A stretch of 64,000 nt of DNA from Volvox africanus. Taxonomy: Eukaryota; Chlorophyta; Chlorophyceae; Chlamydomonadales; Volvocaceae. The notes beneath the pieces were generated by a model. It was not told where the DNA came from, ran no database searches, and worked only from the letters and a program-made list of their open reading frames with translations. Location of the stretch: positions 4,154,001 through 4,218,000 of the forward strand of contig BSDZ01000003.1 in the NCBI GenBank assembly GCA_030268105.1, given 5' to 3'. Numbering within the stretch: the stretch's first letter is position 1; every line of letters begins with the position of its first letter. Position numbers and translations under genes: made by a program. Of this stretch, positions 46,481 to 60,600 are shown in pieces.

Positions 46481-49400
46481 CTAAAATTTGAAGGTGTCCC
46501 CTCCTTTGGCCTTCTTTGCGGTCTTGGAATCCTGCGCCGCCTGCTGCTTGCGTTTCTGCTGCGCCGCCTTGGCAGCGACCATGTCGCTGAAGTCCTCGCG
46601 TCGGTTGGCGGCACGCAATTCTGCCAGCTTCGCGTCGTACAGCGCCTTCACTTGGGCCTGGGGCTCAATATGGAACCAGGAAAAAATCACAATAAGTAGT
46701 GAGAGAGAAGCAAGATTACCGACTGAGGTAGGGGGCCTTGGTGTTACGAAGAAGCGTAGGAGCGTGTCAACTGGCGGGGTCACATAAGATGTTTAGAATG
46801 CTTATATGGCAAGAGAAATAAGCACTCGTGCATAAGGCACGACATCAACGGTGAGGGCAGGCTCTCTTAGGATCCATTTCCAGCACACAAAGTCTCCCTG
46901 CTGCACTCCCCTCGCGTGTGGATCCACAATCCTTGTCCGGGTAATCTCAACCGTATCCTTACGAAGTACCCACAACCACGCCCCTCTTTTCCGCACCTCG
47001 TCCAGCCCCTCCAGTTCCTCTGGGCTGATGGTCACCTCCACGTCGGCCCCGATATGCTTGAGGAAGTCCGGCCTGAGAGGGGTTGCAAACGGCAGGATTA
47101 GCACGCAATTTGCTGGAGGACCAAACGGGGAATTAGAAAGCAAAAAAAAATTTTCATTCCCGCAAGGGGGAATGAAAAACCAAATTACTGGTAACAACAA
47201 CAGTACAAAACAAACTACAAAAAAGTCGGGAGACAGACCGGTGCCGACTAAGATTGAAATGAAATTGTGCATCACATGAGCCATCGTGCAACACACGGGA
47301 TAAGTGGGAGCACTACGCGACATACCCAACCTCGCCTCGACGTGGTACCCCACTTTCCAGCTGTTTAGTAAACACCATTCCTGCGCGTGTGCGCGTCTGG
47401 GAAAGCGCCCACGCACTCACTTCTTCTTGCCCGCCCCCGGCTGCTGCTTGTCGGCTGCTCCGGCACCCGGGATGACGTAGACGTGGTCCGTTCCCATGAT
47501 GCCCGTCGTCCCCACCGCCACCTGCTTCTGCTCCAGGACTGTGTAAAGCTGCCGGGGCATCTCGGCGTCCTTGCGCAGGTTGATGGTGTCCGGGGTCTCG
47601 ATGCCCGACGGGAGAGATGACGCGATTCCGGACGCCAGCCCCGAGACTATGCCCGATGCCAGGCCGGACGCGATGCCTTCTGATATGGCATCCTCTGCAG
47701 CGCATGCAGCAAGACGGGCGGTGTGTATTGATTCTGAGCATGCGCGTGCGTATAAAGCTGCTTTGTAATAGGACAGCATAACTGCTTACGCCATGGCAGG
47801 GTCCAGAGAGCAATAGGATCGAAGCCCAGGTGACACCATGGTAATGAGCAGGACTACATGGAATGCGGCGCAGTTTCTCAGCCGCTCCACAAGGAAGGAC
47901 TGTCAGTCCTTGCCCCGGCATCGGCTCAACGCCACATACTTGCCTCTTTGTGTCCAAGTAGCACGAACTCTTCCGCCACCGCAGGAGAACCTCAATGATT
48001 TATTTCCCGTGGCGTTGCCAACAGCAAATAGCTTTAGCTGCGCTAATCAGCTTGGGCACCGGCAACTGACAGCGGCACACGTATGCATGTGCGCAGTTCC
48101 CAGTGTCCAGCGCCCCTATTGCATTTTCACTCACCGTCCAGGGCCTGGCCACCCTCCTCCTCCTGCTCCTCCTCCTCCTCCTCGCTGCTTTCCTCCACTT
48201 CATCCATGATACCCCAGAGCGTCTCCTTGTCCACCTCCTCGTCACTGTCGTCTCCATCGCCATGCTCGCCAAAAACATCGCCATAGAGCGGGTTACCTTC
48301 CTGGTCGACGGGGGGCTTGCCCCAACCACCTGTGGGTCGCAACAACATGGAGGCGACGCGAAATGACTTTGTTGCATCTAAGTGCACGATAACAGCTTAT
48401 GGTCCCCTGGCTGATACGTCCACATGTGCCAGCACAGGGTTGCCTTGGTTGGCGCCAATCGGCACCACGTGACAGGCACAACCGCACACCCAGCTGAGTT
48501 CTGGAAATGGCCTGTCCTCAGGAGTGCTTCAACGTAGGGGCTGCCGCCTCACACCCCCTCCATCAGAACGTGTGAAAACTTCAGGATTTCAGCGGCATAG
48601 CGCTGCATGGCGTTCTGCACCAGCTTTATTGTACTACTACGATGGAAATTATGGGTGTCACATAGTCCGGTTTCCTCACCGGGCCGGTAAGTCCGCTCTC
48701 GTTCTTACATTTCGCACAGTCGGCCGACACAAGAAAGCTCTGAGAAAGCTTTTGACTTTGCAATCTCAGGAACCCTGGGACTTTCTACATCATACGTTCG
48801 TGCTATCGCTTTCCCTTCCCGTCTAACCTGGATGGTAGCCAAAGCTGCATCCGGGCGGAATGGGCGCATTGAGTCCAGGAATCTTGAGGTTTGGGTAGGA
48901 AGGAGGTGGCCCGTAGCGCTGCATGTTGATCAGCCATGGCGGGGGCGACTTCTCCGTCATCCCCAGAGCCATCTGCAGCGTCTCCGATAAGTCCCCCGGC
49001 CTGCAATGCGTGATGCGCGCCTCAAATTCCTTGCCCTCATAGTACAACTCCCCCACGCCCGTCAAAGGCGGTGGCTTCTGGTGTTTGAAAAAGGCGTCGT
49101 GGAGGACCTGCAAACCCAAAGCAGAGGGTGGGAAACGGCTGGATACGCGGCCGTGGCGAGCACATGTGCCGCCGACGAGTCGCATGCAGGCAATTAAATC
49201 GTGGTTGTTAAAATACTTAATTTGGGACCAGACAGTCCCGAGGGACGGCACCATGGCTGGCGCAAAGTCCTGAGATCCGTACTGCCCAGCCAGGCAAAGG
49301 CGCCCACACGGCCCACATCGTGTGACCGCCGATCTTGAGTTGTTTGCGAAAGTAACAAGTAGCGCCCGTCTTCTCCAACCCGTCGGTGCTATCCCTTGGC

Positions 49401-52122
49401 ATCTTGGTCTGAATCCAATGTCTTGCGGTTCCATGATCCAGTACATTGCACCGGATCGGTCTGGATCGGATCTGCACTAGGACTTCCCGGTCCTCATCGT
49501 CCCCAGTGCCTTGCAAGCCGTGTAAGGGAGGCCCACTCTCCGTCCTCACGCCGGCGCAAATACCCACCTGGTAGTCAATGTCCATGCGGCCCATCTTCGG
49601 CGCCATGCGCTCCCGCTGCTTCTGTTTCATTTTCTTGGCGTCCTCCTTAGCTTGGTAGGCAGATCGCATTTCTGCGATACCTGTTGCCTCAATGAAGTCG
49701 GGCAGCTTGAAGGGCGGCTTCTCCAGGCCGCGTTTGCCCTGCAGGTACTTGCGCTTCTGGGACCAGTGCCGGGGCACGGGCACAGTGTTACGGTATGCCT
49801 GTTGAAGGGCAGAGAGCGCAAGGGGAAGAGCGGCGCGCATTTGGACAGCGGGAGTAGAGTTTCGGGTTGAGCCTCAGAGACTCGTGCCATCAAATAGAAC
49901 ATCGCGAGAATGAGTAGCGTCCTTCAGACGGAGGAGGGAGACAGCATACCTTGAGAAACACCAGGAGAGGTGGATCGGGTGCCGTGACGTCCCACACTTC
50001 TACCACCTCCGGCCGCGCGCAAACAGCCTTTAATTCCGCGACCTTTAAACGGTTGAGCAACTTGAGTTTCTTTTTGCTGAGTTTACCCTCAATACCCTCG
50101 CCTGCAAGGCCGAACAGGTGCAGGCACGGCACCGCGAAGTGCCCATCTTCAACCGGACACATCCAAAGGAAAGGGCGCAGTCATGCCAATGGCTGCTTTA
50201 CATAATCCTCTAGACCGAGCTTCTGAGCCTTCATAACCCAATGTTGCTGCTCCAGCTTTAAGCGGCGCCATTATATATCATGACTAACACTGCCGGCCTT
50301 AGGGCACCATCACCATCACCGCTTCGGCTGTCGTTGCCCATGGGGTGGCACTCAACATACGCCATTAAGCCCAAGTGATAGCACACAGCACACCTCTCTC
50401 AATGTCTTTCAAGATCAGGTCCTGATCTGGGAGCTGCTTATACCTGTTCGCCTGCAATGCTGCTGCTGCTGCCGCTGCGGCTGCTGCCGAATGTTGGGCG
50501 ACAAACAATCATGCCGCTTCTCGGCCCGCCCCAGCTCCCAAAGATACCCATGCGATGGATTTTCATGTCTGCCGTCCGTTATAGCAACCATACCACATTA
50601 TGGAGGGCCTCGCCTCCAATATGGCTCATCACCGCTCGAGTGCGAACGTCACTTCAGCTGCGCGCTGTCTCCCATATCCCAGCCGCCACCCAAGTAACTG
50701 CACGTAATTGCCAAAACCGTCACAACCCCGGGCCCGCACTCCGTTTCTGTTCCTCATGTTGAACGGGATGCCCCCTCCAGCGCCTCCCTGACCAACCTTC
50801 AAGCTCCTCGCTGTCTTTGTCCTCCTCTTGATCAGACGTCGTCGCGTTCTTGTCATCCTTTCCCCGCCTGTCATCCTGTACCCGGGAGGGATGGGCACGC
50901 GATATCATGGCTATGGTCATGGTTCTATTTTGTCAGTCCCCACTGCCTGACGGATCGTGGCTTCGTCGACTGCAGGTCCCCTCCATCGAGCCCTAGTTTA
51001 CATAACGCGTGGGTTCATCTTGGCATTTTCCTGAAGCCTATAGCCGCTGTCAAGCAATACACTCCCTGCCCTTTACCTCATCGCCGTCCTTGTCCTCCGC
51101 CGTCCCCGTTACTTCCTCTGCCGATGCAAACCGCTCAAACACCTTTTTAAAGTCCTCGTAGGGGTCTGTAGCTTGTGGTTTGGGTTCCTGTGTAAAACGC
51201 GACAGCAAAGAAAGGTTGGCGGATGAGTGGACACCTTGAGCAGTGTCCCTGCCTGGCGCGTGTGACCACACCTAACCATGTATCCATGCTCCATCCCAGG
51301 ACGACAAGCCCTGTCACAACCATCCGCATGTAGCCTGCGCTAATACTGCCCAGGGACCGTTAACAAGTGTTCCGAGGGCATTGCGTGCGTCGTGCTGATT
51401 GTTGCCTAGGTTTCATCATTGCTTAAACGATACATGTCTGTGAGCATATCTCAAGCCTGCTTTACGCGCCCTGTCATATGCCTAACTTGCGAAAAACTCC
51501 GCCACAGCCGCTACCTCAAATCCCAAGCACCGACCCATGGGCCGGCAGAGCCAATGGGACTGTTGCGGTCCTGCTCACCGCTGGCCGTGTGAAGCCCAGG
51601 CCGCCGAAGCCCAGGCCTAGTCCAAGCCGATCGGGGTCCTCTTCCCCATCTGCCTCACCAGTGGAGGCTGACCCTCCGTCAATCCTGAGCGCCTCCAGGT
51701 CCAGAGGGGCTGAGACATATTCGATTACGATATCCTCATCATCCCCGTCCTCCTGTACGAATGGAAATGGTTCCAGCCGGACGGGCCGAAGAGCAGAGCC
51801 ACGTCATCTATATGCAGAGAGGAAACCTGCGTTAGTTGTGTGCCAGGACTCACCGAGGTCGCCACAGTCCCGCCGACAGCTCCCTTAATCTGTTCACCAT
51901 GTTGCCTGTGCAGGACAAGGCCTACGTCAGTACTGGGCATTTATGCTGATTACGAGGGGAGGGACGGGGCGTCCGCCGGCACCTTCGGAGCTGCTTGTTG
52001 AGCTTCTTTTTCTTTCTCCTTTCCTTCTCCTTCTCTGTCTTTGACTTTTTAGCCCCATTTGCTATGGACTCTGTCTGGGGCCCTCCGTTTGTCCCGCTGT
52101 GCACAGTCTCCTCCTGAGCCAT
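46481..52122 (-). CDS. SF3B2: Splicing factor 3B subunit 2 (SF3B2/SAP145), 646 aa
   Basis: Twelve exons: 52122-51983, 51905-51854, 51752-51579, 51187-51077, 50875-50797, 50101-49950, 49798-49568, 49107-48828, 48329-48135, 47694-47421, 47072-46997 and 46657-46481. The frame closes to 646 residues. An N-terminal Lys-rich segment and the short IVIEYV block come first. The DUF382 region follows (KLSKKKLKLLNRLKVAELK, VPVPRHWSQKRKYLQGKRG). The PSP domain (HDAFFKHQKPPPLTG, LYYEGKEFEA) leads to PPPWLINMQRYGPPPSYPNL and GYHPGGWGKPPVD. A Glu-rich stretch precedes the C-terminal REDFSDMVA and basic end. SF3B2 is a core U2 snRNP SF3b subunit that anchors the branch-site complex with SF3B4. It lacks the N-terminal SAP domain of the human protein, as plant homologues do. 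Divergent from RPS11. Confidence 0.96.
47151..47178. repeat. Small intronic inverted repeat in SF3B2
   Basis: Eleven-base perfect arms (TTTTCATTCCC and its complement) with a six-base loop inside the intron between exons 10 and 11. It is flanked by an A-run and is too short to call an RNA gene. Confidence 0.7.
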
Positions 52123-52462
52123 ACCGGGCGCCAGCACGCGCGGGCAGCCGCGGTTTTGTACTAGCCTGTCTTTTTACTTCTGTGATCACTTATCGTACGC
52201 AGGTCTTGCGAGGCACGAGGACAACATCAAAGGAAAGCGAAGGAGATCGGCACTCAAGTTCTCGATGGTTAGAGTTATTACAGGACTTAAACGGGGTATC
52301 AACGGATGTACAAAAAATGTCTCATTACGTGTTTGTGAGTATGAGAACGAGTAGAATGGAATGTGTACTCCAGGAGGGGTCACCTCCACAGAAGAGAAGT
52401 CCCGTCGCGCCAATGGTCATTTTCTCTTTTGTCCTCCTTGCCTCTACTTCTAAGGCGGAACC
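52123..52462. promoter_or_regulatory. RPS11: Bidirectional promoter between SF3B2 and RPS11
   Basis: There are 340 bases between two divergent housekeeping genes. Just before the RPS11 ATG is a pyrimidine-rich tract (about 52419-52445, TTTTCTCTTTTGTCC), as often seen at transcription starts of ribosomal protein genes. No TATA box is evident. Confidence 0.5.
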
Positions 52463-54296
52463 ATGGCCGACCAGGTGTGTAGATGAACTGCCGCCGCCGA
52501 CAGACTGTTAATTTGGCCGGCTGCTCAACTTAGGCATTTATTCTCTTATGTACAGACTGAAAGGGCGTTCCAGAAGCAGTTTGGTGTGACGGGCTGCTTC
52601 AAGAGCAAGGAGAAGAAGGCTCCGGGCAAGAGCGGCCACCGCTATTACAAGCAGATTGGCCTGGGCTTTAAGACTCCCAAGGAGGCCATTGAGGGTGCGT
52701 GCAGCAGCAACTACTATATTAAAAGCATGATGGCAGATGGCGCCGTAAACCTATTTGCGCTCACCATCTTGGCCGACATTGCCGACGCACTGAGCGTGCC
52801 TGAGGGAGGACCTAAGGCTGGATTGCGTGCGCTTCTGCAGGCCACTACATCGACAAGAAGTGCCCATTCACCGGCAATGTCTCCATCCGTGGCCGTATTC
52901 TGTCGGGTGAGCTGCTGTTGGCGGCCGTCCGTCGCCCCAAGTGGTGTTTTGCACTTGGAGCAGCACCACTCAGCTAATTTATGATCAGCAACTGGAATTT
53001 CAGTGATTCCCCTCGGTGGCAACCGCAGGCGTGGTGAAGTCGACGAAAATGAACCGCACCATCATCGTCCGCAGGGACTATCTGCACTACATTAAGAAGT
53101 ATGGAAGGTAGGCACATTCTAACAAAGGTTGATAGAGTAAATACGAATCAGAAGGTTGGAGGCAGCGCTGGCCTCATCCTCCGTGGACAATTTAGCCAGC
53201 CTAGCGAGCGAGACACTTGGGGGGGGGCGGGTTTTCTAGGTTTGGCGTGGCCGGAACTGCAGCGACACAACAACTCACGGCACGCATGTAGAGAGTTCGA
53301 GGGCCAGGTGTTATCACTAAAGGTGCCGATGGTGCTAGGGTAGCCAGTGAAGTAGCTGGGGTAGCTGGAGGGGGTGAAGCTGGGGTAGCCGGCAACAAGG
53401 TCACTTCATCTTACTGGCCCCCAGCGCTTGAGGAGAACTGGATGCCCCGCGGACACGTGAAGCACCGGCTGAGAACGCGGAAGATTGTCTTGCCTTGGCA
53501 AAAAAGCGTATTTGCTACTTACTACGTTAGGGACGCCTTGCATTACCGTTAACCGTTAGATGAGGTTTAACCAGGTTGCTTGGGTATGTGGGTTTGGTGG
53601 CAATAGCATGCCTCGAGTAAACGGGATTTTGTTGAGTTGGCTTAGACCTATAGGACGCTGTTGCTGCTCTGCGCTAGTTCAAAGGTTAGTTATTGCACCC
53701 TGTAGGTACGAGAAGCGGCACCGCAACATATCGGCTCACGTGTCACCCTGCTTCCGCGTGAAGGAGGGAGACAGCGTTGTCATCGGCCAGTGCAGGTGGG
53801 CGGCAAACGACCGTGGCCATTAGCTGGGTGGTTTGGGAGAAGTTTGCTTGGGTGCGTTCGGGGTGTGCCTCCAGTAGTCAAGGAGAGGCGTGTGTGCTGG
53901 AGGACCGCAGGCAGTTGGTTCATGGCCCTGCGACATCTGTTCAGTGCATGAATTTCTCAGTTGGCAAGGTAGCGTATATTATCTTGTCCCTCTTAAGGAG
54001 CTCCTATTTGCTATTGACGCTCCAACGCTCTAGTTCCCCCGGGGGCATCGCTTAGGTATTTGTAGGCCTGTATCCGTCCCGTTTCCCTGCGTCTCGCATT
54101 CCATGTCATATTATGCTTCGGTTCACAAGGGCCCGCGTCTGCATCGGTATGGCCTGTAACACAACTCGTGCAACAGAGAATAAAAATCGCAATGTTTGCC
54201 ATTCCCTGCAGGCCTCTGTCGAAGACTGTCCGTTTCAACGTCCTGCGTGTGGTTCCCCAGGGCTCATCTGCCAAGAAGGGCTTCTCGTCTTTCTAA
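52463..54296 (+). CDS. RPS11: 40S ribosomal protein S11 (uS17), 156 aa
   Basis: Six exons: 52463-52474 (MADQ only), 52556-52694, 52841-52906, 53029-53107, 53706-53795 and 54212-54296. The frame closes to 156 residues, the normal length for eukaryotic uS17. Recognisable blocks are [70 protein letters not shown] and the C-terminal [15 protein letters not shown] with a Lys/Phe tail. It is a structural 40S subunit protein contacting 18S rRNA. The tiny first exon is typical of ribosomal protein genes. TGTAA follows 13 bases after the stop, and the gene converges on the BLISTER-like gene. Confidence 0.97.
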
Positions 54297-54309
54297 AGGG
54301 TTTCACGCA

Positions 54310-54314
54310 TGTAA
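54310..54314 (+). terminator. RPS11: TGTAA polyadenylation signal of RPS11
   Basis: TGTAA 13 bases after the RPS11 stop. It implies a 3' UTR of about 30 bases. Confidence 0.6.
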
Positions 54315-54363
54315 CGTACTGAGCTGGGGTTTATTTACCTGTCATCTACCAGTACAATCCAAC

Positions 54364-54368
54364 TTACA
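54364..54368 (-). terminator. BLI: TGTAA polyadenylation signal of the BLISTER-like gene
   Basis: On the minus strand TGTAA lies about 260 bases after the BLISTER-like stop and about 50 bases from the RPS11 signal. The two convergent transcripts would end almost face to face. Confidence 0.45.
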
Positions 54369-54628
54369 AAGCTGGGTTTGCCCAGTCTAAGGACATCTGC
54401 GAAGCGCCACTCGGAATTCTCGACCTAGGAGGAATCGTGCAGTATAAGTAAGCAGCAAACTGAATCCCTCTTGCAGATCAGGTTTATGCGCTCTACTTTC
54501 CCACGAAACCATTTCTCTTTGCGGTCCAAGTCCATCTGATATCGCGCGTACATCTATGCCATCTGACTCGGCCTGCCTAACACAATATCAAAATCCTGCA
54601 ACCTCCCAACATCAAAATCTTAGGCAAG

Positions 54629-57600
54629 CTAGAGAAACGGGCTGCGGGTCCTCTTCTTCTGGCGGGGCCTGAATAAATACCCCATCCATGTATGTTTAAG
54701 AGGTAGACCCCCTGCAACTGGGCTTTCCATTGAAGGTGTCATGCGTATGGACCGCGAAGGGGTTATGACGGCAGCCTCGTGGTCAGCATGAACTGGCAGA
54801 AAGGGCCGGGCAGGCTGGTAGCTTTGAGGGGCGGAAGAGGGTGTCATGGCGATCACTCCGGTTGAACCTTCCTCCGGGGGACTCACAGCCGCCGGGGTCT
54901 GCATGGCAACGCAAAACATAACATGGGCACCGATTACAGCATGCAAGTACGGGGCAGGGAATCGGAGGACATGCCTTAAGATGATCGTCTTATCGCACAA
55001 TTAGCGCATTTGGCTCGAGTAGGATTTAAAATTATATGCTATTTCGCTTAAGTTCACACACCTGATGCAGTGACACGGGGTGCATGGTCGTCGCCATGCC
55101 TTGCATCTGTAACTCAAGTCGTTGCGTTTGAAGCTCCAGCTTCTTACGCAGCTCGTCGTTCTCACTTGTCAGACTTGATATATGCGCCTGTGTGACAACG
55201 GCCAGGGTGGTCTCTCCATTGGTGGCGGGCGACAAAGTTTCATCTGTCGTGGACAACTTAAGCACTCTGTCCCGTGCCTGCCTGTTCTCCACTTCCCAAC
55301 CATCACCCCTGCTTTGACGACATTGGCACAACACATCCTTATGACTCACCCGCAGCTCCGCGATCTGGCCCATTGTGGCCTCCTGCGCCTGCTCGAAGCT
55401 CCCCAACAGCTCATGGATTGACTCCATAAGCCGTAGCTCCTCTTCTACCATCACCGCCACAGGGTCTCCCCCACTGACCGGTCCCGCAGGCAACCAGCGC
55501 GCCAACTGCAATGCCACAGCGCCCAGGCCCTCTGGTAGGGCTCCCCGCGCAGCAGCACGGAGCTCCCTGCTGTCCATGGAGGCCAGCGCCCGCTCAGCGA
55601 CCACGGCGCTGGGGGCATCACGGGGAGGACGCGCCGCATCCCAGTCCACTCGCACCAGCCGGTCTGGCACATCGGAGATTTCGGTGCTGACGGCAGCTGA
55701 CGGCTGCCGGGCAAGCGCCAGAGGGCCCCCATCGGTCCCGTCCTGTGCAGCGCCGCTGGAGATGGAAGCGCCATCTGCGGCACGTTCTTGACTGCCGTCA
55801 AACGTCGTCGCGGCGGCAGCATCCCCGTTGGGACCATTAGCACCAGAGTCGCTTCGCATCGCCGCCCGCGACGCCTCTTCCAGCTCGGTCGCCAGGTCGC
55901 ACTGCACTTCCTGTTCAGCAGTGGGCTTCGGCAGCAGTTGCGGTGGCGGCGCCGGGTGGTGGCCATTGGGCATAACGGAGCCATGCTGCGCGGTGGTCCC
56001 AGCCAGGGCTATCTGCATGGCCAGCTTTCCCTCCGCCGCCTCCAGCTTGGCCTCCGTCTGCTTGAGCTTGACCACCAGGTTGCGTCCCTTGAGCTGCGTC
56101 TGATGCAGTTCCTGCGCCCGCTCCTGTGCCTCCCGAGTTAGCGTTGCCACCTGTGGGACACCCCACCGTAGTCACAGGTGAATTGAGTTCAATAAACAGC
56201 AGCTGAAAGAGCAGCAAGGTGAGATAACAAAGCAAAAAGTCATAAGCTTCGCCGAAACCTGGGAGGCATCAACAATATTTTGCCTGTTCCCCACAGCACC
56301 AAACCAAGCTTCCAACAGAATAACCAAATGCACGCCCACCTGTTTCTCCAGCTTCTTAACCCGTTGCTGCGCCTCCTCAGCGGTCCGTTCTGCTTTGAGC
56401 ACTGCAGACTTGAGCTGCAGTACCTGAGCTTCCAGGCCTACAACCTCGGCCGCCAGCGCCTGCGCCCGCGAGGCAGCCTCCGCATAGCTGCTCCGCGCCG
56501 CATGGCGCTCCTCCGAAAAACCTTCCAGGGACAGCGTTTGCGCCTCCAGCTCCTGTTCGTACTGCTTCACCTGTGCATAAAGTCAACAGGAACGTCTATC
56601 GGTAATAGTGACATGCGGACTTATTTATTCAATCACAGTTCATGGCTGAAATGTTGTATTTAGTAGCTAACAGGAAGGGGTCTGAACATAGTTTCCAAGC
56701 AGTACTAACACCAGCACGCACTGAAACATAGCAGTAAGGCGAACATGGACAGCTTGGGAGCCCAGGAGCGCAAGAACCTGGAAAGCAGCTATGCTCAGGA
56801 GTTCTGTACTTCATTGTATGTCTAAAGTTAACGGAATGCATTACGTTCCGTCGCTTCACGACCCAGGCTGAACCGAACCCACCTTGCGCTGCAGCTCCTC
56901 CATAGCTGATCCCCGGGTATTGTACTGCCGCATCAGCTCCTCATTCTCTTCCGCCAGTTGTTCGTTGATGCGCGTTTGCTGCTGGAGGCCACGAGCGAGG
57001 GCTAGCTTCTCTTCAGTCAGCTCGTCAATGTGTTGCTGCAGTGCCGCAAATTGCGCGCGGCTGACGCCGCTATTGCCAACGCCAGGGCCATAGGCGCTGG
57101 CGGGCCCCGCGTGCAAGACACCCCTGAAAATACGTTGCACAGCAAGGGTTGACGGAAGCACGTAAGGGATTTTAGTGAACAAACCTGGGCTAGAAAACAA
57201 GGGTCCGTGGGACGTTACTTTTAGCACACACCGTCACAATACGTAGATGGCGCAAAGACGATGCCTTGTTGATGACGCATGAGAAGATTATTTTGACCGT
57301 TGGAGCAACAGGATCCACGAGCTTAAGGCCAATGGACGAACTCACGTCGCGAGGGAATGTGCAGACAGCACGCCGCCCGAGTCGGTGGACACGTACCGGC
57401 TGTGGTGGCCGCGCTGGTGAACAACACCGTTCATGTGGGGAAGTGCCATGGCACGCCCACTGCTGCTTGCGTCCCCAAGTGCGGCCTCCGCGTCGCCACT
57501 TTCTCTGGTGCCAAGGAACTGGTCATCCATGCTGCCGTTACGTCCTGGAGGCGCCTCCGGCCCCTCGCTTGCTAAATTTGCTGTGGCATGCGGTCCCAAC

Positions 57601-60600
57601 GGCGTGGTCCCGGTGTCTCCGGGAGCATCGCCCATTTTGGAGTGGCGAGACGTGTCCTCATTGCTTTGATCAACACCGCCATGAAGGTCTGGATGCGTGC
57701 CGTTGGATGACCCATTGCGGCCGCCCGTCTGGGATTGAGAATGTGGGTCTTCCACGCCGTCCTTGGGCGCTGTGGAGATGGTTGATAGAAGGTTGTCCAG
57801 GTAAGACTCCAGGAAGCTGGACGTCGCCATCGTGGTGACGGCTGCAAGCCCGCCGTGTGGAGCGGCACCCGCTGCGGACGAGTACGCGGAGAGATAGCTT
57901 GTGGCAGTGGCAAAGTGTGGCGTGGAGACACTGGTGACTGCTGAAGCTGGCGCAGGGACGGCAGGTGGCGGCCACGACGTTGCGTGAGGCTGCGGCAGAG
58001 GGCTGGTTGAGGGCAGGGGCGGGAAGGACGTGCTGAAGGAGGGGGCGGTCATGAAGTCTTCTGCTACCGCTGCACCGGCCCCCGACGCCATTTCTTTTGG
58101 CGTACTAGAGGAGTCCCCCGGCGGCACGGGTACCACCGTTGGTGGCACAGAGCGTTCCTCGCGCCCGGATTGCATTGCTGTCGTTGTGTCGATGTCCCTG
58201 AGGAATGACGGTAAGGGGGCTCCAGCAACGCCCCGCTCGGTCGTCCCTCCTGCAACCCCGACTCTGTTGGTGACAATACCATACACACCACTACTGAATG
58301 CCAGCTGATGAGGCACGTACGCGTCTGCCCCTGGATCTGTGTGGTGCCCCGCGAAATTTTGCAAGTGGTGTACCGGCATTGTGGTATTGCCGGAAGCGTT
58401 GTCACGCGACGGAGCATGTTTTGCGCCAGCATCTGGCAGGGTATAGGTACTGCTAGCAGAGGCAGAGTTCCGTGCATCCATATCAGCCCGAGTTAAGGAA
58501 GAAAGCAAACTCAGATCTTCAGCGACCGGAGAAGCTTGATCAAGAGTAAATGAGCTTGTTGAATAAAGCTCTACAGCTGGAGGTCCAGGCATTTGGCTGG
58601 CGGCCTCCCAAGGCAATGCCTGTGGAGGGACTGCGGCCGGCGGCAGGACTGGCGTTTGCGTTTGCGGTGCTGCAATAACGGGCTGCTCTAGGGGAGCAGT
58701 TTGCTTCACTGGCGGAGGGCTCCCAAATAGCCAGGCGAAGCGGGAGGGTGCTGGCGCCGCGCGTGGAGGCGGCAATCCCGGAGGCTCCAAGAGGCGGGAA
58801 GCGGATGACGATGTTACGGAAAACTCTGGCGGCTGAACTGCCATAATATCACCTGCCACAATGGATGCTAATCCCGCCAGGCTGTTAATCCCGTTGTCGG
58901 CGCTGCGATCTGGAACTGCCGGGAAGGGTATCAGGAAAGCGGGACGATTCTGACTTTAATCCAAGTCCTAAGCACAGCCTGATATGTGGGGATAACAGAT
59001 TTCCTAACAATCCCCAAAATGACCACGAGGCCCACTCAGTCCGAAGGACGAAAATGGGGACTTACAGTGGATTATCATTGTAAGCGATGTAAATCCCGCC
59101 TGTTATCGAATGGTTCCCCCCGCGTAGCCAGCGCTACACATGCCTACTGAGCACTGGTATTCTACCTTAAACACAGCACACGATTACACGCGCAGTAGCG
59201 AGCCATGCCGCAGATACTCGTAAGCTCGAAGGGATTCAGCACGCACCTGCAGAGGACGTCGATGGGGTGGCTGGCACTGCGGCCGCAGCGCTGGACGAGG
59301 TTTCACCGAGGCTTCCCCCTAACGCGGCATCTCCCAAGCGCTCCGACAACACCGGGGGCCCTTCCCCTAATGAAGCTCGAGCATCCGGAGCACCAGAGGC
59401 TGGTGTCGCATTGTTGGTGCCCAAATAGCTGTCGGACAGTTGGTCATAGCATGTCACGGTACTTACTACGCCGGCAGCAGCAGCTGAGTTGACCGCTTCA
59501 ACCTCCGCTGGCTTGGCGACACCTCTAGGCCACAGCATCGCGTCCGAGGCTGATGCCGCTTCTTTCGATGTGCCACTGTATGCCCCGGACTGCAGCGCCA
59601 CGCCGGTAAGTGGTCCACTGCCACGTATGAGTGCAGCGGAGGCCATATCCATTGAGCTGGTTGGCCCAGCAGATACTTCTGCAGACGTTGCCACAGATGG
59701 ACGCATGTCCGGAACCCCAACGTAACTCAAGCTGCTGGCTATATTTGCACCAGGTGGGACGAGTGTCAGCTGTGCATCTTCCGCACTTGCAGACTGGACT
59801 GGGAGGGCATCACGCGTCTTTGAAATGGACGTGGAATCGGGTTGAGTGGATGCTCGGCTGCTGGGTTCCTCCTCCGCGGCATGCCATGGGGATCCTGCCA
59901 CTGCTCCACCCGCATGGCTACGGGCACCCAGATGGGCGCCATCAAGCTGACCCTTAGTGACTGGATCAGCCCGTGGTTCTAGGCCGTTGGCCAAAGCAGG
60001 CGGAAAATTAGTCTGGGATGTGGCTGCGCTGCTGCCTGCCGTAAAGGGATAGGGGCTGGTGCGAATATCAGCTCGATAACCGAGAGGAGACGGTGACGGG
60101 GCTGCTGCTGCTGCAGCGACCGGGAAAGCAGTAATTGACGATGTTAAGGGCACCTCGGTGTTCTCCAACGGCCACACATGCTGACCGTTCTTGCCAGGGC
60201 TGCCGAAGATTCTTACATCATTACTCAGCTCGGCATTAACCGACCCCCGCAGCCCGTCTGCAGTTTTGCGGCCCCCTGGAGCTCCGTCCTGGACATGTAG
60301 GGTACCTGTCAGGCTTTTGGATTCCGTCCCCGCACAAGAAACGGCCCCATTGGATACGGGCCTAATATCCGATCGTCCACTAGGCAGTGATAGAGCCTGT
60401 GTATGTGCTTCCGTGTCGCCGCCGCTCCGTGCAGTGGTCGTGGCCGCCATAGGCAGGCCCCAAGGCGACCGCAGATTACCATTGGAGCTGACCGGAGCAA
60501 CCCCGCTGCTGCTCGCTTCATGTCCTTCAGATACGACAGCGGTTGTGGGAGCTCCAAATGGGATGGGTGCATCCTCCAGCACGACGAAGGTGGTGACTGG

